Source: Thermodesulfobacteriaceae bacterium
Lineage (GTDB): Bacteria > Desulfobacterota > Thermodesulfobacteria > Thermodesulfobacteriales > Thermodesulfobacteriaceae
NCBI GenBank assembly: GCA_015494725.1
Contig: WGAR01000074.1
Span: 1 to 5,972 of the forward strand
Direction of reading: 5' to 3'
Length of the DNA: 5,972 nucleotides
Both the position numbers and the translations under genes were made by a program. This document shows positions 1 to 4,810 of the stretch, one piece after another (position 1 is the stretch's first letter; each line of letters starts with the position of its first letter). Below the pieces are notes generated by a model. It was not told the DNA's origin. It was given only the letters and a program-made list of their open reading frames with translations, and made no database searches.

Positions 1-398
1 TCGGTCTCCTCAAGATCGCCCCGCTGATAGATGTAGGCCACCCGGCGCACGGTATCCACCGGACGCACAAAGCCCTGATCATAGTCGCTGGTGGGAAGGG
101 GGCGCCCGCGGGTGGCCTCAAGGAATTTCCGGTAAATCTCCTCCCAGAAACCGTAAAGCTCGACCCCCAGCCCGCAGGTGCGGCACAGGGTGTCAGCAAG
201 GGGCCTTAAGCCCGGGTCTTCGGCGAGCTCAAAACGATGGTCCCGGTAGAGGATGCGCCCCTCGGAAAGGAGATCCTTTAAGACCTCAAAGAAAACCGCC
301 AGGTGCCCGTCCTGGTGGTTTATAAGCTCCCAGAAGGTCTGGGGACGGAGTTTCAGGGCTCGAAGGATCTGTCTTTTTATACGCTCGGTCTCGCTCAT
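1..398 (-). CDS. bpsA: N4-bis(aminopropyl)spermidine synthase BpsA (branched-chain polyamine synthase), N-terminal part, cut by the left edge
   Basis: The first 132 codons are present, reading from ATG at 398 towards position 1, where the gene leaves the window. Residues 1-60 look like a winged-helix domain (MSETERIKRQILRALKLRP, then helices and FELAEDP). A cysteine pair follows (C72, C75 in LCRTCG), then the conserved entry to the catalytic domain: DYDQGFVRP at 105-113 and TVRRVAYIYQRGDLEET at 116-132. This layout and the DQGFV...TVRRV...GDL signature are those of BpsA (DUF43), a Rossmann-type aminopropyltransferase of about 350 residues. It adds aminopropyl groups from decarboxylated S-adenosylmethionine to spermidine, making branched polyamines that stabilise nucleic acids at high temperature. 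The catalytic GDDD loop lies outside the window and cannot be checked. A GGAGG (plus-strand CCTCC, 408-412) lies 9 nt before the ATG and supports this start. The gene is divergent from the superoxide reductase. Confidence 0.85.
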   Translation of the reverse strand, partial: MSETERIKRQILRALKLRPQTFWELINHQDGHLAVFFEVLKDLLSEGRILYRDHRFELAEDPGLRPLADTLCRTCGLGVELYGFWEEIYRKFLEATRGRPLPTSDYDQGFVRPVDTVRRVAYIYQRGDLEET

Positions 399-407
399 TA
401 TTTTCCG

Positions 408-412
408 CCTCC
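408..412 (-). promoter_or_regulatory. Ribosome binding site of bpsA
   Basis: GGAGG on the minus strand, 9 nt upstream of the bpsA ATG at 398. It fixes the start in the absence of other evidence. A second GGAGG lies farther upstream and directly abuts an ATG, but that frame stops after three codons. Confidence 0.6.
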
Positions 413-444
413 GCTCAAAGAGTCATCCTCCAAACCTAACAAAA

Positions 445-475
445 GATGCGGGCTTTACAAGCCGCTATCCGCATC
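445..475. repeat. Nested inverted repeat (hairpin-forming) between bpsA and the superoxide reductase gene
   Basis: GATGCGG (445-451) is perfectly complementary to CCGCATC (469-475). Inside it, GGCTT (451-455) is complementary to AAGCC (459-463) around a TAC loop, sharing one G with the outer stem. Read on the minus strand (the bpsA leader), the stem is followed at once by TTTT (complement of 441-444). It therefore resembles a weak intrinsic terminator or attenuator about 43 nt before the bpsA start codon. Read on the plus strand, it lies just upstream of the superoxide reductase gene and covers its best -35-like hexamer, so it could equally be a protein-binding operator. The complementarity is seen directly. 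The function is inferred. Confidence 0.5.
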
Positions 476-483
476 GCTAGACT
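454..483 (+). promoter_or_regulatory. Possible promoter of the superoxide reductase gene
   Basis: TTTACA (454-459, five of six to the -35 consensus) is followed after 18 nt by TAGACT (478-483, four of six to the -10 consensus). The -35 falls inside the inverted repeat at 445-475. A better -10-like hexamer, TATATT, is at 493-498 but has no matching -35 at the right distance. This is a weak prediction, and either could be the true promoter. Confidence 0.3.
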
Positions 484-505
484 GAAAAAAGATATATTCT
501 TTCAC

Positions 506-510
506 GGAGG
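506..510 (+). promoter_or_regulatory. Ribosome binding site of the superoxide reductase gene
   Basis: GGAGG, 7 nt before ATG 518. It decides the start: the reading frame is open from an ATG at 446, but that ATG has no ribosome binding site, lies in the inverted repeat, and would bury the Tat signal peptide. Confidence 0.8.
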
Positions 511-517
511 TTTCCTC

Positions 518-940
518 ATGGAGCGCAGAGCTTTTCTCAGGTATGCGGCCTTATTGGCCCTGGGTGGCGCGGGGATAGTACGGGCCGAGTCGGTTTACCA
601 CCGACTCCAAAATCCTGCGGCTCCCACCCTGCTGGAGAAGAAACACGTGCCCGGGGTGGAGGTTCCCTCGCGGGTTCGATCCGGAGAGTGGTTCGAGGTG
701 CGGGTACGGGTGGGGTATCTGGTTCCCCATCCCTCCACCCCCGGTCACTGGATCACCTGGATCGAGCTCCGCGGAGACGGTAAACCCCTGGCCCGAATGG
801 AGTTTCCGCGGGGCGGGGTGGCGGATCCGGTAGCGGTGTTCCGGATACGGCTGGAGAAAACCACCACCCTTGAGGCCGTGGAGAACTGTAACCTTCACGG
901 AACCTGGATCAGCGAGCCGGTAAGGGTGGAAGTGGTTTAG
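518..940 (+). CDS. Superoxide reductase (neelaredoxin / desulfoferrodoxin C-terminal type) with Tat signal peptide
   Basis: The protein has 140 residues and reduces superoxide to hydrogen peroxide at a mononuclear iron without releasing oxygen. The iron ligands of the family are recognisable: H43 in KKHVP, H71 and H77 in VPHPSTPGHW, then C124 and H127 in NCNLHGTW. The surrounding WIEL (81-84) and the C-terminal beta-sandwich also match. There is no N-terminal rubredoxin-like (desulforedoxin) domain, so this is the one-iron class. Residues 1-23 form an export signal: twin arginine in ERRAFLRY (2-9), a hydrophobic stretch at 10-21, and a plausible cleavage after VRA (21-23). This predicts a folded, iron-loaded protein in the periplasm, whereas most superoxide reductases are cytoplasmic. 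The axial glutamate of the family (EKHVP) appears to be lysine here (K41), with E40 one residue earlier. The stop overlaps that of the convergent Fe-S gene. Confidence 0.88.
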   Translation: MERRAFLRYAALLALGGAGIVRAESVYHRLQNPAAPTLLEKKHVPGVEVPSRVRSGEWFEVRVRVGYLVPHPSTPGHWITWIELRGDGKPLARMEFPRGGVADPVAVFRIRLEKTTTLEAVENCNLHGTWISEPVRVEVV

Positions 941-1464
941 GAAAAGAAGGCCTCGAGTTCCCGGCGCCTTTCGGAAAATTCCGGCTCTTCATAAAGAGGG
1001 CGGCAGTCGGAAGGCTCGGCCTCAAGCGCACAGAGCTTTACGGCGAAAGCCATACAGGTTAATTCCCCGCAGCGTCCACAATTGGTCCCCGGAAGGAGAC
1101 GATAGATCTCAAGCGGCGGGGGAAGGGTTCGCGGATCGTGTCGGGGGGTGATATTTTCTCTTTCCGCCCAGACCTTCTCCAGAAACTCCTCTACCTTCTC
1201 CTTGGCCCTGCGTCCTACTTCGGCATCCGGAACCGGACCGATCTGGACGTTGTCCCGGCGGACCGCTACCTTGAAGCCCTGAAACTTAAAGACCAGCGCC
1301 GGCTCGCCGGGATCGTAGTACATGACCTTGGCCGCGGCGTTGAGATAGGGAAGGAGGGGGGTAAGGTCCGTTTCTGCGGGAACGATTACCTTGTAGCGCG
1401 GGCACCGGGCATCCACATAACAGGAGGCCGGCTCCAATCGAAAATCCGCCCGGAGAAGAGCCAT
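937..1464 (-). CDS. Small [4Fe-4S]-domain protein (Fe-S cluster domain PF04060 type), last gene of the transporter operon
   Basis: The protein has 175 residues with no signal peptide or membrane segment, so it is probably cytoplasmic. Near the C-terminus, LLPGTNCGRCGELTC has cysteines at 129, 132 and 137, and a fourth at 154 gives C-x2-C-x4-C-x16-C. That is the pattern of the Fe-S domain found in the CO dehydrogenase/acetyl-CoA synthase gamma subunit and in RnfB-like proteins. A further C145 sits inside it. The N-terminal 95 residues (including C15 and C21, LPYLNAAAKVMYYD at 38-51, and a charged helix at 82-103) belong to a family I recognise from anaerobic deltaproteobacteria. There it is usually called only '(Fe-S)-binding protein', with no proven function. 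It begins 4 nt after the stop of the binding-protein gene with no clear ribosome binding site of its own, so translational coupling is likely. A role in reducing or processing imported corrinoid or iron is only inferred from context. Confidence 0.8.
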   Translation of the reverse strand: MALLRADFRLEPASCYVDARCPRYKVIVPAETDLTPLLPYLNAAAKVMYYDPGEPALVFKFQGFKVAVRRDNVQIGPVPDAEVGRRAKEKVEEFLEKVWAERENITPRHDPRTLPPPLEIYRLLPGTNCGRCGELTCMAFAVKLCALEAEPSDCRPLYEEPEFSERRRELEAFFS

Positions 1465-1468
1465 GGGT

Positions 1469-2299
1469 TCATTGTAAGGAGTCCCCCGGAGCTGTCAATG
1501 CCTCAGGGTGATACCGGAGGGTGTAGAAATATGCGTTGAGTCTTTCCGCGGCCTCGAAGATGTTCAGACCCGGTCGGGCAAAGCGCAGTTCCCTCACCCG
1601 GAGGACCCGGCTCCTGAGTCCCCGAAAATAGGGTCTTTTCTTAGGGGGAAGAGGGTTCCGGTTCATAGGACCCACCTGGTAGATATAAACTTCCGGGGAA
1701 AGGGCCAGGACCTCTTCCGGGGAGATCAGCACGTGTTTTTTGGGAATCCGAATAAGATTCCTCCCGCCGGCGACCCGAAGGAGATCGGAGACAATGCTCC
1801 GGCTCCCCGCTACCCGAAGGGGAAAGGCGCTCACCTCGTAGATCACGGTTACCGGCGGATAAATCGGTTTCAGCCTCCTGAGACGTTCCCGGAGTTCGCT
1901 TACCAGGTCCCGGGCCTGGTCCTCCTTGTGAAGGACCCTTCCCAGGGCCAGGATCTCCTCCAGCAATCCGGAAAGGGTGCGAGGATCGTATCGAAATACA
2001 GGGACACCCAGACGCCGGACGGCCTGGTCCGGAAAGGCCCTGCGGGAACCCACGATCACCAGATCCGGGCGAAGGGCCCGAATAAGTTCGAAGTTGGGTC
2101 TCAGATGTGAGCCTACCTTCACCGCCCGGGGCCAGGTGCTATCGTGACGGGTAGCTCCCACTACTTCTTTCTCCGAGACCCCCAGAGCCCGAAGCACCGA
2201 ACTGGCCGCAGGATAAAGGACCACGATCCTTGCGGCCTGAGCCGAAATTCCCCAGAAAAAAAGCATCCCCAAGAGGAGCCAGAAAAGACTCTTCTTCAT
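1469..2299 (-). CDS. Periplasmic substrate-binding protein of a cobalamin/haem/iron-chelate ABC transporter (BtuF/FepB family)
   Basis: The protein has 276 residues. The signal peptide is residues 1-22: KK, a hydrophobic core LFWLLLGMLFFWGI, and AQA before the likely cleavage. No lipobox cysteine is present, so the mature protein should be soluble in the periplasm. The mature part follows the cluster III binding-protein plan. It starts with a first lobe (RIVVLYPAASSVLRALG, 24-40), then the conserved LRPNFELIRALRPDLVIV (66-83). A long linking helix rich in Glu/Arg/Leu runs around 110-147, and a second lobe contains GGRNLI and SPEEVLALSPEVYIY. E71 in NFELI corresponds to the region of BtuF whose glutamate contacts the permease. 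The length is typical. The ligand cannot be read from the sequence. The adjacent divergent cbiC-cbiD genes favour a corrinoid. The start overlaps the ATPase stop (ATGA), with GAGGGT just upstream. Confidence 0.85.
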   Translation of the reverse strand: MKKSLFWLLLGMLFFWGISAQAARIVVLYPAASSVLRALGVSEKEVVGATRHDSTWPRAVKVGSHLRPNFELIRALRPDLVIVGSRRAFPDQAVRRLGVPVFRYDPRTLSGLLEEILALGRVLHKEDQARDLVSELRERLRRLKPIYPPVTVIYEVSAFPLRVAGSRSIVSDLLRVAGGRNLIRIPKKHVLISPEEVLALSPEVYIYQVGPMNRNPLPPKKRPYFRGLRSRVLRVRELRFARPGLNIFEAAERLNAYFYTLRYHPEALTAPGDSLQ

Positions 2300-3054
2300 C
2301 CCTTTACCCTCACCAGGCGTTCGTTTTCCCAGGGTACGAATTCTATCCGTACCCCCATAACCCGGCTAAGGAGGTCCGGAGAAAGCTCCTCGACCCCCAC
2401 GTCTCCGTAAAGATACCCCCTCCGGAGGAGGAGAAAACGCCGGAAATACTTTAACGCCAGGGCCAGATCGTGCAGCACCGCCAGGACCAGGCCATTCCTT
2501 TGGCGTACGTAATCCCCGAGATAGCGCATTATCCGATGCTGATGATGGAGATCCAGGGCAGCCAGAGGTTCGTCCAGAAGGAGCACCGGGGCCTCCCGGG
2601 CCAGGGCCCGGGCCAGAAGCACCCGCTGTCTCTCACCCCCGGAAAGCTCTCCGAAGAGCCGCAAACGAAGCTGAACCAGATCCAGGAGATCCAGCAGCCT
2701 CTCCACGGCCTGGAAATCCGAAGCGGAATATCCACGCCCGGCAAGCAAGGGATAACGACCGGTAAGGACCACGTAATAGACCTCGAAGGGAAGTCCCAGA
2801 TGGGCGCTCTGGGGGAGATAACTCACCAGCCGAAAACGCTCCTTCTCCGGCACTTGGGAAAGGGGCCTTCCGGCCAGGAAAATTTCCCCCTGGTAGGAGA
2901 TCAAGCCCGCCAGGGCCCTGAGCAGGGTGGATTTCCCGCTTCCGTTGGGACCGAGGACAGCCACCATCTCCCCGCCGGCAAGATCCAGCTCCGGAACCCG
3001 AAGCCGAAAACCGCCCTGTTCCACCCGGAGATCCCTTACCTTAAACCAGTTCAT
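2296..3054 (-). CDS. ABC transporter ATP-binding protein, cobalamin/haem/iron-chelate uptake type (BtuD/FepC/FecE family)
   Basis: The protein has 252 residues, the usual length. All nucleotide-binding motifs are intact: Walker A GPNGSGKST (35-43), Q-loop glutamine Q82 in YLPQS, signature LSGGERQR (137-144), Walker B LLLDEP (158-163), a D-loop ALDL, and the switch histidine H195 in VLHD. As a homodimer on the cytoplasmic face it would drive import through the neighbouring permease. GGGAG about 6 nt before ATG 3054 supports the start. That ATG lies inside the last codons of the permease gene (14 nt overlap), and the stop overlaps the start of the binding-protein gene by 4 nt. The three transporter genes are therefore translationally coupled. 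No missing catalytic residue was seen. Confidence 0.92.
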   Translation of the reverse strand: MNWFKVRDLRVEQGGFRLRVPELDLAGGEMVAVLGPNGSGKSTLLRALAGLISYQGEIFLAGRPLSQVPEKERFRLVSYLPQSAHLGLPFEVYYVVLTGRYPLLAGRGYSASDFQAVERLLDLLDLVQLRLRLFGELSGGERQRVLLARALAREAPVLLLDEPLAALDLHHQHRIMRYLGDYVRQRNGLVLAVLHDLALALKYFRRFLLLRRGYLYGDVGVEELSPDLLSRVMGVRIEFVPWENERLVRVKG

Positions 3055-4024
3055 AAAGCTCCCGGCGTCGTTTGACCAGAAGATAGAGGAAGAACAATCC
3101 TCCCAGGGCCGAGGTAAGAACTCCCACCGGAAGTTCCTGCCCCTGAGATAAAAGCACCCGCGAAAGCAGATCGGCCAGCACCAGGAAGGAGGCTCCGAAA
3201 AGAAGGCTCAGGGGGAGGAGCATTTCCGCTCTAAGAAAACCCGCCAGGCGTAGAAGATGGGGAACAATAAGCCCCACAAACCCGATAATTCCGGAAAAAG
3301 AAACGGTCACGGCGGTGAGCAGGGCCCCCAGAAAGAGAAGTTCGCGTCGGAGCCGATAAAGGGGAACCCCGCTGGCCCGGGCGGTTTCATCGTCGAAAGC
3401 GGTAAGATCCAGTGCCGGGGCCCGATACAGACCGTAAAAACACGCCCCGAAAAGGATCGCGGCCAGCCCGGCACATCGAAGATAGGTGGCGTTCTGGAAT
3501 CCTCCCATGAGCCAGAAGACCAGAGAAGCCACGGATTCCTGGGCCAGAAACTTAAGAAGACTAATGGAAGCCGAAGCAAAGGTATTAACCACGATCCCGG
3601 CGAGCAACATGGTCACCGGAAGGAGACGCCCCCGGAGGGAGGCTATCCGCAGGACCGCAACCAAACCCAGAAAGGCCAGAAACAGGGCCGACGGAAGGAC
3701 CCAGGTTTCCCCGAAAAAGAGCAGGGCCAGCACCGCTCCCAAGGCCGCCGAGGCCGAGGCCCCGGTGGTGAAGGAATCCGCCAGCGGATTCTGCATCACA
3801 TATTGAAAGTAGAGCCCGGCCAGGGACAGAGAAGCTCCGGATAAGGCGGCCAGCAGGACCCGGGGAAGACGTACCTCAAGGAGGATCCTACGGGAAAGCT
3901 CATCCGGGTGAAAGAGATCCACCGGAACCGCTCCGTGGGAAAGAGAAAGGAAGAACACCAGAAGAAAAAACAACCCGAAGAGAAAAAGGTGCCGCCTCAA
4001 GCGTCTCCTTTCGACCGAGGACAT
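3041..4024 (-). CDS. ABC transporter permease, FecCD/BtuC family
   Basis: The protein has 327 residues with about ten hydrophobic segments, the size and profile of the BtuC/FecCD family. Recognisable family features, in order, are RLPR (52-55), the first membrane helices with GASLSLAG (63-70), QNPLADS (78-84; most relatives have RNPLADP), the cytoplasmic coupling region and helix around 212-227 (FDDETARASGVP), GFVGLIVPHLLR (248-259), AD with a following arginine (284-289), and ELPVG (297-301) near the C-terminus. It forms a homodimeric channel in the inner membrane, opened by the ATPase encoded just downstream. The start is uncertain. ATG 4024 has AAGGA only 0-1 nt before it, whereas an in-frame TTG at 4000 has AAAGGAG at an ideal distance. 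Both give a short basic N-terminus before helix 1. The gap to the upstream gene is 3 nt. Confidence 0.9.
   Translation of the reverse strand: MSSVERRRLRRHLFLFGLFFLLVFFLSLSHGAVPVDLFHPDELSRRILLEVRLPRVLLAALSGASLSLAGLYFQYVMQNPLADSFTTGASASAALGAVLALLFFGETWVLPSALFLAFLGLVAVLRIASLRGRLLPVTMLLAGIVVNTFASASISLLKFLAQESVASLVFWLMGGFQNATYLRCAGLAAILFGACFYGLYRAPALDLTAFDDETARASGVPLYRLRRELLFLGALLTAVTVSFSGIIGFVGLIVPHLLRLAGFLRAEMLLPLSLLFGASFLVLADLLSRVLLSQGQELPVGVLTSALGGLFFLYLLVKRRRELYELV
4001..4015 (-). promoter_or_regulatory. Internal Shine-Dalgarno for an alternative TTG start of the permease
   Basis: On the minus strand GAAAGGAGACGC precedes an in-frame TTG (4000-3998, codon 9 of the longer frame). Spacing and complementarity are better than for ATG 4024, whose AAGGA almost touches the start codon. 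The real permease may therefore be 319 residues. This is seen in sequence, but which start is used is not known. Confidence 0.35.
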
Positions 4025-4027
4025 TCC

Positions 4028-4750
4028 TTAGAATTGATAGGAATAGTAGAGGGCCACCCCCTTATTCCGGGCGTATTCCTCTACTTCCGAGGAGGTGACC
4101 ATGTGGGTGACCAGGACCAGGAATCTTTCCGGAAAGACTTTTTCCAGGGGTTTCACCTTGCGCCGCAGGAAACGATCCACATCGTTTTTGGAGAGCTGGG
4201 CCTTGGCCTCCCCCAGAATGACCAGCTTCTCCCCGTTTCTCCGGGCTGTGCCGTAGATATTCACCTCCAGCTCCCGGCCCTTTTCGTCACGGACAAAGGT
4301 GCGTCGCAGAGGCTCAACCACCTCCAGCCCGTAATCGCGCTTCAAAAGCTCGGGTAACCCCTTGAAGGCCTGGTTTTCCAGGGTATAGCCCACGGTGATA
4401 CTCAACCCCCCTACCTGTTTCCGGATCTCCCGCATTTCTTCCTTCATCCTCCCCATCTCTCCGGTAAGCCGCCGCACATCCTCGGTGAGCTGATCCACCC
4501 GCTGGGTAAGCTGATCCACACGCTGGGTAAGCTGATCCACTCGTTGGGTAAGCTGATCCACTCGTTGGGTGAGGACCTTTAAATTTTCTCCCTGCTCGCG
4601 AACGATCTCCTTGAGTTCATTGAACTCCTCTTTGGTTACGGTCTGAGCCAGACTTTCGTAGATCTCAGAAAGGGCCTTAAGGAGGCTTATGGCCGCCTCC
4701 TCCCCGAATTTCTCCCGGAAGATGTCGTAATACTTGAAGACATTGAACAT
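4028..4750 (-). CDS. Coiled-coil protein with PD-(D/E)xK nuclease-like C-terminal domain (DUF3782-like)
   Basis: The protein has 240 residues from ATG 4750. It starts with an alpha-helical segment (MFNVFKYYDIFREKFGEEAA), then a long coiled coil from about 39 to 113. In the middle are perfect heptads RVDQLTQ (63-90) with V and L in the a and d positions. A C-terminal alpha/beta domain runs from about 115. In it, ELEVNIYG (160-167) and GEAK (180-183) resemble the acidic and E-x-K elements of restriction-endonuclease-like folds. This architecture matches proteins labelled DUF3782 in thermophilic bacteria, archaea and cyanobacteria, whose function is unproven. Nuclease activity is not shown, because the first acidic position has E/N where an Asp is usual. 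A TTG at 4786 would extend the frame by 12 residues but lies in the promoter region. Its stop lies 3 nt before the permease start, so it appears to head the transporter operon. Confidence 0.75.
   Translation of the reverse strand: MFNVFKYYDIFREKFGEEAAISLLKALSEIYESLAQTVTKEEFNELKEIVREQGENLKVLTQRVDQLTQRVDQLTQRVDQLTQRVDQLTEDVRRLTGEMGRMKEEMREIRKQVGGLSITVGYTLENQAFKGLPELLKRDYGLEVVEPLRRTFVRDEKGRELEVNIYGTARRNGEKLVILGEAKAQLSKNDVDRFLRRKVKPLEKVFPERFLVLVTHMVTSSEVEEYARNKGVALYYSYQF
4489..4572. repeat. Four tandem copies of a 21-bp repeat inside the coiled-coil gene
   Basis: The units are 4489-4509, 4510-4530, 4531-4551 and 4552-4572, each beginning GCTGATCCAC on the plus strand. Adjacent units differ by only one or two bases (units 1 and 2 by one, 2 and 3 by two, 3 and 4 by one). 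Each unit encodes one heptad of the coiled coil (RVDQLTQ). The 21-bp period keeps the frame, so copy number can change by slippage or recombination while altering only the coil length. The near identity at silent positions suggests recent duplication and not only protein-level selection. Confidence 0.92.
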
Positions 4751-4759
4751 ATTCCCAAC

Positions 4760-4786
4760 TCTATATCGGAGAGGACAGGCGGTCAA
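4760..4786 (-). promoter_or_regulatory. Possible promoter of the five-gene transporter operon
   Basis: On the minus strand TTGACC (4786-4781) is followed after 15 nt by TATAGA (4765-4760), which ends 9 nt before ATG 4750. The spacer is shorter than the usual 17. An alternative -35, TTGGTT at 4790-4785, gives 19 nt. If correct, the message would be leaderless or have only a few untranslated bases, and the TTG that could start a longer protein would be part of the -35 element. Confidence 0.35.
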
Positions 4787-4800
4787 CCAAGAGATATAAT
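4772..4800 (+). promoter_or_regulatory. Probable promoter of cbiC-cbiD
   Basis: A perfect -10 hexamer TATAAT (4795-4800) has, 17 nt upstream, AGGACA (4772-4777), four of six to the -35 consensus. The -10 overlaps the first in-frame ATG (4799), and the expected transcription start (about 4807-4811) is beyond the ATGs at 4799 and 4802. Translation should therefore begin at ATG 4811 on a leaderless message, or slightly downstream. The element overlaps the divergent promoter of the transporter operon, so both units may be controlled together. Confidence 0.5.
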
Positions 4801-4810
4801 GATGCGACTT

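Noticed and set aside
420..436. Tiny leader frame (Met-Thr-Leu-stop) after a GGAGG in the bpsA leader
   Set aside because: Three codons with the ribosome binding site touching the ATG is most likely chance. Nothing else supports a regulatory upstream frame.
253..485. Two overlapping plus-strand open frames (75 and 60 codons)
   Set aside because: They are antisense to the clearly conserved bpsA coding frame and show no recognisable protein features.
446..517. Upstream extension of the superoxide reductase from ATG 446
   Set aside because: No ribosome binding site there, the extension lies in the inverted repeat and promoter region, and it would put 24 residues before a well-formed Tat signal. 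ATG 518 has GGAGG at 7 nt.
518..940. SoxZ-type sulfur carrier protein for the exported beta-sandwich gene
   Set aside because: The KHVP, HPSTPGH and CNLHG motifs are iron ligands of superoxide reductase and are absent from SoxZ.
1508..2110. Long plus-strand open frame of 200 codons, with similar ones at 2470-3075, 3257-3844 and 3908-4357
   Set aside because: All are antisense shadows of the transporter operon or coiled-coil genes, produced by the G+C-rich third codon positions. Their translations are rich in Gly, Pro, Gln and Arg without domain structure.
4489..4572. Tandem repeat as a CRISPR array or iteron-type origin
   Set aside because: The 21-bp units are contiguous with no spacers, lie inside a coding frame and encode perfect heptads of a coiled coil.
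4751..4786. TTG start at 4786 for the coiled-coil protein
   Set aside because: The added residues (TACPLRYRVGN) are unlike the rest, there is no ribosome binding site, and the TTG forms part of a -35-like element. ATG 4750 gives a typical helical N-terminus.
4751..4810. Cobalamin riboswitch upstream of the B12 and transporter genes
   Set aside because: The divergent space is about 60 nt, far too short for the roughly 200-nt element, and no B12-box-like sequence was seen.
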